Source: DASZUK01 sp963844575 (GTDB lineage Bacteria; Actinomycetota; Acidimicrobiia; Acidimicrobiales; RAAP-2). From it: a stretch of 64,000 nucleotides of DNA. The number at the start of each line of letters is the position of its first letter. Position 1 is the first letter of the stretch. Position numbers and translations under genes: made by a program. Under the pieces are notes generated by a model. That model had not been told where the DNA came from. It saw only the letters and a program-made list of their open reading frames with translations, and did not search any database. The stretch spans positions 2,232,001 through 2,296,000 of the forward strand of contig CAWJOU010000005.1 in NCBI GenBank assembly GCA_963844575.1. Direction: 5' to 3'. Positions 58,368 through 64,000 of this stretch are shown piece by piece.

Positions 58368-60599
58368 ATGTCGCGAGCGCTGCGTCACGCGTACGGATGG
58401 GTCGGGGCGGTGCTGCTCCTCTTCGGGTTCGTCGGGGTGTCGGTCCTCACCACCGGACAACCGGCTGGCGCGGCGACAACCGGGCTGACCGGGGTGACCC
58501 TGACCACGAACCCGACAGCGGCCGGCACCTACAAGCTGACGTTCACCGTCCACCAGACATTCGGTACCCCGGCCCTGCTGGCGGTGGCGGTGCCGGGGGC
58601 GACGTTCCCGACGACACCCAGCGGGAAGGCGTTGACGTGCACACCGGCCTGCACCGGCGGGCTGCTGAGCGTCTGGGGTAGCACAGGCAGCCTGACGCCG
58701 GCCCAGACCGGCGCATCGTCGATCGTCTACAACCTCGGCGCCACGGCCAACTTCAGCGGGAAGTTCGCCGCCGGCCAGGTCGTCTCGGCCGTCATCCCCC
58801 TCACCGCCCCGACCACCCCCGGCAACGTGCCCGTCTCCGTGGCCACGGAGTCCGCGCCCGGCCAGGTCCTCGCCTCGGGGACCGGCGCCCTTACGATCGC
58901 CGGCACACCGGCCATCGGTCCGCTGGCCGTGGCGCCGGTGACGGCGACGCCGAACAGCGTCGGCTACCCCCACGCCGCCTGGACGGCCACCGTGTCCGGG
59001 CTCCACCAGAACACCGCGCCCACAGGCCGAGTGACCCTCTACGCCGCCGGCGCCACGTTCCCGGCCACCGCCAGCGCCTACACCGTGTCGACATGCGCGT
59101 TCACAGCCGCCGGCACCATCACGACCCAATCGACCTGTGCCGGCACCGCGACAACAACAGCCAAGATCACCGTGGTGACCGGAGCGGGCGGCACGAGCGG
59201 CCAGCCCGGCACGGCGGCCGTGCTGGCGGTCGTCACCAGCGCGGCGACAACACACTTCCTGACCGGCTTCAAGGTGGCGGTGGCCGGGGTGACCAACCCC
59301 GCCGGGCCTGGCGCCACCCAGCCCCTGCTCGCCGGCAGCGGGACGACGTTGACCGCCCTGGCGGCCACCGGCACCAGTGCGCCGGTGGCGCTCGTCAGCT
59401 CACCGACGATCGGCCTGACGAGCACGCACGACCCGAACTTCCCGTCCCAGGTCACGGTCGGCTCGACCGCCAACTTCGGCCTGAACATCGCCGACATGAC
59501 CAACTTCACGTGGCCGGCCAACGGCGCCGCGGTCGTCTTCACGCTCTCGGGCATCACCGGCCTGCTACCCGGCGCGGTCAACCTGCAGTGCGCCTACGAG
59601 GGGACACCGCCGGCCGGGTTCCCGACGACGTCGACGTTCACGTTCACCGCCAAGGGGAGCACACTCGTCTCGAACCCGGTCGCGGTGCCGCTGACGAAGA
59701 CAACGACGCTGCAGCTCGACTGTGCGCTGGGTCTGTCCGGGTCGACGCCGATCGGCACGCTGACCGTCGCGGCCGGGCTCGACGACACGACGACGAGCAC
59801 GCCGTTCACGCTCGCCAGCGCGTCGAACCACCTGTCCGTGTTGCCGATCCCGACGACCGGCTACACGATGGTCGCCTCCGACGGCGGCATCTTCACCTAC
59901 GGCACCGACCAGTTCTACGGCTCGATGGGCGGCAAGTCGCTCAACCAGCCGGTCGTCGGCATGGCGAAGACCCCGGACGGCAAGGGCTACTGGGAGGTCG
60001 CCTCGGACGGTGGGATCTTCAGCTTCGGTGACGCCCAGTTCTACGGCTCGATGGGTGGCAAGCCGCTCAACCAGCCGATCGTCGGCATGGCGTCGACGCC
60101 GGACGGCAAGGGCTACTGGGAGGTCGCGTCCGACGGTGGCATCTTCAGCTTCGGTGACGCCCAGTTCGCCGGCTCGGCCGGCTCACTGACGCTGCGGGCC
60201 CCGGTCGTCGGCATGGCGACGACGAACGACGGCAAGGGCTACTGGCTCGTCGCCTCGGACGGCGGCATCTTCACCTATGGCGACGGCAACTTCTTCGGCT
60301 CGGCCGGCGCTTTGCGGCTCAAGGCCCCGGTCGTCGGCATGGCGGCCACCAGCAGCGGCGCTGGCTACTGGGAGGTCGCCTCCGACGGCGGCATCTTCAC
60401 CTTCGGCAACGCCAGCTTCTACGGCTCGGCCGGCGCCCTGACGCTGAACAAGCCGGTCGTCGGGATGAAGGTGACGTCCGACAACGGCGGGTACTGGCTG
60501 GCGGCGTCCGACGGCGGGATCTTCAGCTACGGCGACGCCCCGTTCGAGGGCTCGGCCGGCTCGCTGACGCTGAACAAGCCGGTCGTGGGCATCAGTTAG
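58368..60599 (+). CDS. Secreted surface protein with six SDGGIF repeats
   Basis: 743 aa from the ATG at 58368 with AAGGGAG before it. Signal peptide (VGAVLLLFGFVGVSVLTTGQPAGA). Residues 40-500 are beta-rich Ig-like strands with T/A/G (GVTLTTNPTAAGTYKLTF; WTATVSGLHQNTAPTGRVTLY). Residues 500-743 are six ~40-residue repeats (GYWEVASDGGIFSFGDAQF-YGS). They are the same type as in the G1 peptidase and probably form a six-blade propeller-like domain. A surface adhesin or wall protein; partner unknown. Repeats are nearly identical in DNA, so they could expand or contract. Confidence 0.82.
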   Translation: MSRALRHAYGWVGAVLLLFGFVGVSVLTTGQPAGAATTGLTGVTLTTNPTAAGTYKLTFTVHQTFGTPALLAVAVPGATFPTTPSGKALTCTPACTGGLLSVWGSTGSLTPAQTGASSIVYNLGATANFSGKFAAGQVVSAVIPLTAPTTPGNVPVSVATESAPGQVLASGTGALTIAGTPAIGPLAVAPVTATPNSVGYPHAAWTATVSGLHQNTAPTGRVTLYAAGATFPATASAYTVSTCAFTAAGTITTQSTCAGTATTTAKITVVTGAGGTSGQPGTAAVLAVVTSAATTHFLTGFKVAVAGVTNPAGPGATQPLLAGSGTTLTALAATGTSAPVALVSSPTIGLTSTHDPNFPSQVTVGSTANFGLNIADMTNFTWPANGAAVVFTLSGITGLLPGAVNLQCAYEGTPPAGFPTTSTFTFTAKGSTLVSNPVAVPLTKTTTLQLDCALGLSGSTPIGTLTVAAGLDDTTTSTPFTLASASNHLSVLPIPTTGYTMVASDGGIFTYGTDQFYGSMGGKSLNQPVVGMAKTPDGKGYWEVASDGGIFSFGDAQFYGSMGGKPLNQPIVGMASTPDGKGYWEVASDGGIFSFGDAQFAGSAGSLTLRAPVVGMATTNDGKGYWLVASDGGIFTYGDGNFFGSAGALRLKAPVVGMAATSSGAGYWEVASDGGIFTFGNASFYGSAGALTLNKPVVGMKVTSDNGGYWLAASDGGIFSYGDAPFEGSAGSLTLNKPVVGIS

Positions 60600-60600
60600 G

Positions 60601-60606
60601 TAGGTT
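60601..60606 (+). promoter_or_regulatory. -10 hexamer TAGGTT, leaderless aldo/keto reductase gene
   Basis: First T is 12 nt before the ATG at 60613; the hexamer starts right after the stop of the repeat protein. No SD. Confidence 0.5.
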
Positions 60607-60612
60607 GACCCC

Positions 60613-61635
60613 ATGGAGTACCGCACGCTCGGTCGGACCGGCGTCCGGGTGAGCCCGCTCTGCCTCGGCGCCATGATGCTCGGCGCCTGGGGCAACGAGG
60701 ACCACGACGACGCCGTCCGCATCGTCCACCGGGCGCTCGACGCCGGGATCAACTTCGTCGACACCGCCGACGTCTACTCGGCCGGGGAGTCGGAGGTGAT
60801 CGTCGGCAAGGCGCTGAAGGGCCGGCGGGACCAGGTCGTCCTGGCGACCAAGGTCCACGGCGTCATGGGCGACGACCCGAACCGGCAGGGCAACTCCCGG
60901 CGCTGGATCGTCCAGGCCTGCGACGACAGTCTGCGCCGGCTCGGCACCGACTGGATCGACCTCTACCAGATCCACCGGCCGTCGCCCGAGTGCGACGTCG
61001 ACGAGACGCTCGGCGCGCTGACCGACCTGATCCGGGCCGGCAAGGTCCGCTACGCCGGCAGCTCGACGTTCCCGGCCTCCGAGATCGTCGAGGCCCAGTG
61101 GACCGCCGAGCGCCGGGGCCGGGAGCGGTTCGTCGCCGAGCAGCCGCCGTACTCGATCCTCGTCCGGGGCATCGAAGCCGACGTGCTGCCGACCTGTCAG
61201 CGGTACGGCATGGGCGTCATCCCGTGGAGCCCGTTGGCCGGCGGCTGGCTCACCGGCCGCTACCGCCAGGGCCAGGAGATCCCGGTCAGCCACCGGGCGG
61301 AGCGGGTCCCGGTCCGCTACGACATGGCCCTGCCCGGCAACCAGGCCAAGCTGGAGGCCGCCGAGGCGCTGGCCAACCTGGCCGAGAAGGCCGGGATCAG
61401 CCTCGTCCACCTGGCGCTCGCCTTCGTGGTCCGGCACCCCGCCGTCTCCGCGGCGATCATCGGTCCGCGGACGATGGAGCAGCTGGAGTCCCAGCTCGGC
61501 GCGGTCGACGTCGCGCTCGCCCACGACGTCCTCGACGCCATCGACGAGATCGTGCCGCCGGGCACCAACCTCAACCCGACCGACGGCGGCTGGGTCCCGC
61601 CGGCGCTGGCCGATCCGGCGCTGCGCCGGCGCTGA
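60613..61635 (+). CDS. Aldo/keto reductase
   Basis: 340 aa. EYRTLGRTGVRVSPLCLGAMMLG, then INFVDTADVYSAGESEVIVGKAL (catalytic Asp and Tyr), VLATKVHG (Lys) and WIDLYQIHRPSPECDVDETL (His). The NADPH site AAIIGPRTMEQLESQLGA is present. A Tim-barrel oxidoreductase of the YajO/Tas type. Substrate unknown. Confidence 0.9.
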   Translation: MEYRTLGRTGVRVSPLCLGAMMLGAWGNEDHDDAVRIVHRALDAGINFVDTADVYSAGESEVIVGKALKGRRDQVVLATKVHGVMGDDPNRQGNSRRWIVQACDDSLRRLGTDWIDLYQIHRPSPECDVDETLGALTDLIRAGKVRYAGSSTFPASEIVEAQWTAERRGRERFVAEQPPYSILVRGIEADVLPTCQRYGMGVIPWSPLAGGWLTGRYRQGQEIPVSHRAERVPVRYDMALPGNQAKLEAAEALANLAEKAGISLVHLALAFVVRHPAVSAAIIGPRTMEQLESQLGAVDVALAHDVLDAIDEIVPPGTNLNPTDGGWVPPALADPALRRR

Positions 61636-61707
61636 GCCGACCGCCGCCAGTCGTCAGCCGCCCGGCACCGAGCCCGGCGCGCCAGCGGGGCCACCCGTCC
61701 GGGGCGA

Positions 61708-62817
61708 TCAGTCCCCGAGGTCGAGACCCTGGACGGCGTCGATGTACTCCTCGACCATGCCGAGGACGACGTCGCGGGTCTTGCGCACCTTGGTCGCCTG
61801 CCCGATGACCTGGCCGGCCGGGTTGAAGTTCACGTCCTTCGCCTGCACCGGGTAGGCGTGGCCGCGGGACACCGCGTCGATGGCGACCATCATCTGCATC
61901 GGCATGGGCAGCGGCTGGGGGTTCTCGGGGTTCTCCCAGGCGTCGGTCCAGTCGTTGCGGAGCAGCCGGCAGGGCTTGCCGGTGAACGACCGCGATCGGA
62001 CGGTGTCCCGGCTGGTGGCTGCCAGGTAGGTGTCCATCTGGGCCGGCGGGATGTCCGCCTCGTCGACCGTGAGCCAGAGCGAGCCGGTCCAGACGCCGGC
62101 CGCGCCCATGACCATCGCCGCGGCCATCTGCCGACCGCTGCCGACGCCGCCGGCCGCCAGCACCGGCGTCGGGGCGACCGCGTCGATGACCTCGGGCCAC
62201 AGGACGATGCTGCCGACGTCGCCGGTGTGGCCGCCACCCTCGGAGCCCTGGCAGATGACGATGTCGACCCCGCCGTTCTTGTGGTTGAGCGCGTGCTTCA
62301 CCGACCCGGCCAGGGCGGCGACCAGCAGGCCGTGGTCGTGGGCCTGGGTGATCACGTCCTCCGGCGGCGTCCCGAGCGCGTTGGCCAGCAGCTTGACCTT
62401 GTCATGCTTCAAGATGACCTCGACCTGCGGCGCCGCGGTGGCCGCGGTCCAGCCGAGCAGCTCTCGCTTCGGGCCGCCCGGCAGCTCCGGCACGCCGTGG
62501 TCGGCCAGGATCTTCTTGGCGAAGTCGCGGTGGCCCTGGGGGATCATCGCCCGCAGCTCCTCCTCGAGCTTCTCCGGGTCGAGCTCGCCCATGCCCTCGT
62601 ACTTGCCGGGGATGACGATGTCCACCCCGTACGGCTTGTCGCCGACGTGCTCGTCGAGCCAGATCAGCTCCGTCTCGAGCTCCTCGGCGCTGAACCCGAC
62701 CGCGCCGAGCACCCCGAGACCGCCGGCGTTGGACACCGCGGCGACGACGTCGCGGCAGTGGGTGAACGCGAAGATCGGGAACTCGATGCCCAGTCGTTCG
62801 CAGAGCTCGTTGTGCAC
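61708..62817 (-). CDS. Nitronate monooxygenase-like FMN enzyme
   Basis: 369 aa. I choose GTG 62817 because GGAGGTG precedes it at an ideal distance; that SD lies inside the codons of the longer ORF from 62832. NELCERLGIEFPIFAF, VVAAVSNAGGLGVLGAVGFSAEEL, GVDIVICQGSEGGGHTGDVGS (catalytic His) and TPVLAAGGVGSGRQMAAAMVMGA are the NMO/2-nitropropane dioxygenase motifs. It may act on acyl-CoA or nitronates; unclear. Divergent from the enoyl-CoA hydratase gene. Confidence 0.88.
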   Translation of the reverse strand: MHNELCERLGIEFPIFAFTHCRDVVAAVSNAGGLGVLGAVGFSAEELETELIWLDEHVGDKPYGVDIVIPGKYEGMGELDPEKLEEELRAMIPQGHRDFAKKILADHGVPELPGGPKRELLGWTAATAAPQVEVILKHDKVKLLANALGTPPEDVITQAHDHGLLVAALAGSVKHALNHKNGGVDIVICQGSEGGGHTGDVGSIVLWPEVIDAVAPTPVLAAGGVGSGRQMAAAMVMGAAGVWTGSLWLTVDEADIPPAQMDTYLAATSRDTVRSRSFTGKPCRLLRNDWTDAWENPENPQPLPMPMQMMVAIDAVSRGHAYPVQAKDVNFNPAGQVIGQATKVRKTRDVVLGMVEEYIDAVQGLDLGD

Positions 62818-62961
62818 GGGGGCCACCTCCATCGAGGCCGGGCGGTGACCGCTCGGCCGGCATCCCCGGCCCGGGTGGCCGGAAAGCGAGAACAGATTCT
62901 AGTTTCGTGCCGCCGGTCGTGCACGGGGCATACTCGTGCGGACCTGTAAGGGGGTGTGCCG

Positions 62962-63795
62962 ATGCCGTTCCGGACGTCGCCGGTCGTCGACGAAGACGAC
63001 TGGCTGCTGCGGCTCGAGGTCGACGACGGGATCGGCGTGCTGACGCTCGACCACCCGGACAAGCTCAACGCCTGGAGCTGGGAGGCGTCGCGCCAGCTCG
63101 GCGCCCGGGCCGACCAGATCCGCTTCGACGACGACATCCGCGTCGTCGTGCTCAAGGGCAACGGCCGGGCGTTCTGCGCCGGCATCGACCTCGGGATGCC
63201 CGAGGACCGGGTGACCGGCCGGTCACCGGCCGAGAAGGTGCGGAACTACTACGAGGGCATCCGCTGGGTCCACGAGCGGTTCCGGGTCTTCTCCGAGCTG
63301 CCGCAGCCGATCGTCGGCGCGGTCCACGGCTACTGCCTCGGCTTCGGTTTCGAGCTCGCGCTGATGTGCGACGTCCGGCTGGCCGCCGACAACGCCATCT
63401 TCGCCCTGCCGGAGGCGACGATCGGTGTCTCGATCGACGCCGGTGGCGACCTCCGGCTGGCCCACGAGCTCGGCGCCGGCTGGGCCAAGTTGTTGGCGAT
63501 GACCGGCCGGCGGATCGACGCCGCGACCGCCGAGCGGCTCGGCATCGTCCAGCAGGTCACCGAGCCGGACGACCTCGTCCCAACGGCCATGGCCCTGGCC
63601 CGCGAGATCGCCGGCAACGCCCCGCTCGCCGTCCAGTCGATCAAGCGGACGATCGACGCGTTCGCCTACCGCGGTCTGGCCGAGGCGCTCAAGTTCGAGG
63701 CGCTCTCCGCGTCCGTCGAGTTCGTCTCCGACGACATGCCCGCCGGCTATGCCGCCAAGGCGGCCAAGCAGCCCGTCCGCTTCGAGGGCAAGTAG
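62962..63795 (+). CDS. Enoyl-CoA hydratase/isomerase family protein
   Basis: 277 aa, ATG 62962 with AAGGGGG 7 nt before. DDGIGVLTLDHPDKLNAWSWE opens the crotonase fold; FCAGIDLGMPED is the first oxyanion-hole segment and GAVHGYCLGFGFELALMCDVRLAADNAIFALPEATIGV the second. Glu in LPEATIGV is at a catalytic position; the other usual Glu in the ~GGG loop is replaced (GYCLGFG). It would act on enoyl-CoA or a related CoA ester. The next gene starts in its stop codon. Confidence 0.88.
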   Translation: MPFRTSPVVDEDDWLLRLEVDDGIGVLTLDHPDKLNAWSWEASRQLGARADQIRFDDDIRVVVLKGNGRAFCAGIDLGMPEDRVTGRSPAEKVRNYYEGIRWVHERFRVFSELPQPIVGAVHGYCLGFGFELALMCDVRLAADNAIFALPEATIGVSIDAGGDLRLAHELGAGWAKLLAMTGRRIDAATAERLGIVQQVTEPDDLVPTAMALAREIAGNAPLAVQSIKRTIDAFAYRGLAEALKFEALSASVEFVSDDMPAGYAAKAAKQPVRFEGK

Positions 63796-64000
63796 TGCTG
63801 CCCGAACCGCCGCCGCCCGGCCGACCGATGTTGCCGCCGGACACGTTCGCCGGGACGACCGCCGTCGTCACCGGCGGCGGGACCGGGCTCGGCAAGGCCC
63901 TCGCGGTCGAGCTGGCCCGGGCCGGCGCGGCCGTCGGCATCCTGTCGCGGTCCGACGACCACCGCCGAGCCGGCGTCGCCGCGGTCGAAGCCGTCGGTGG
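63795..64000 (+). CDS. Short-chain dehydrogenase/reductase, 5' part
   Basis: 68 codons to the window edge. GTG 63795 overlaps the last base of the previous stop (TAGTG). TTAVVTGGGTGLGKALAVELARAGAAVGILSRSDD is the SDR cofactor-binding motif TGxxxGxG. In this context (enoyl-CoA hydratase before it) a 2,4-dienoyl-CoA-reductase-like or 3-hydroxyacyl-CoA role is possible. The catalytic YxxxK lies beyond the window. Confidence 0.85.
   Translation, partial: MLPEPPPPGRPMLPPDTFAGTTAVVTGGGTGLGKALAVELARAGAAVGILSRSDDHRRAGVAAVEAVG

Noticed and set aside
59860..60597. Periodic near-identical DNA units, CRISPR-like at first sight
   Set aside because: Period is about 120 bp, in frame, and encodes the SDGGIF protein repeats; no spacers.

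Overview
The window is about 70% G+C, with actinobacterial gene content: secreted proteins with SDGGIF-type repeats, a G6PDH/RCK-channel locus and many leaderless-looking promoters. The SDGGIF-type repeat proteins suggest an Acidimicrobiia-like actinobacterium; this is an inference from gene style, not a taxonomic assignment.

Layout. (1) 1-2991 is chromosome: an autoregulated TetR gene, an acidic membrane protein and an ArsR-SRPBCC fusion regulator, each regulator with palindromic operators at its start codon. (2) 2992-19856 is a ~16.8 kb integrated element. It is bounded by a 40-bp direct repeat equal to the 5' half of a tRNA-Val(CAC) gene, and a tyrosine integrase sits beside the right copy. 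It holds a putative replication initiator with 24-bp iterons and a switch-like leader, and a six-gene operon of unknown function. It is riddled with insertion sequences (two IS630, one IS982 plus a remnant, one IS110, one IS4). The rep-like gene is split by IS630 and IS982 but rejoins exactly in frame when they are removed. (3) 19817-19893 is the intact tRNA-Val. (4) 19850-28930 is a second accessory zone. It begins with a serine recombinase whose 3' end runs antisense into the tRNA. An XRE regulator follows, then a markedly AT-richer four-gene cassette: a ThsB-like TIR protein, a small conserved protein, a RipA-like membrane protein and a TIR-like/HEAT-repeat protein. This cassette is the best candidate in the window for an undescribed defence system. 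After it come an antitoxin relic, a Phd/VapC module, a DUF433/PIN-like module, an SRPBCC gene and three small frameshifted genes.

(5) 28932-64000 is intact chromosome: a DHA2 exporter, a GH3 glycosidase with a PA14 domain, a GAP-family membrane protein, a zinc alcohol dehydrogenase, a G1 (eqolisin) peptidase with a six-repeat C-terminal module, a beta-helix surface protein, AIM24, DUF5996, signal peptidase I, a MerR/MFS operon with a recognisable MerR operator, an Rpf-like transglycosylase, G6PDH followed by an RCK-pore-RCK channel, an MFS gene, a Fur-family regulator divergent from a ClC channel, SHOCT and CMD genes, a zinc metallopeptidase, a nitroreductase, a second six-repeat surface protein, an aldo/keto reductase, a nitronate monooxygenase, an enoyl-CoA hydratase and the start of an SDR.

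Frameshifted small genes are confined to the accessory zones (2-29 kb). The 35 kb of core genes are intact. This favours real decay over sequencing error, although error cannot be excluded from the sequence alone.
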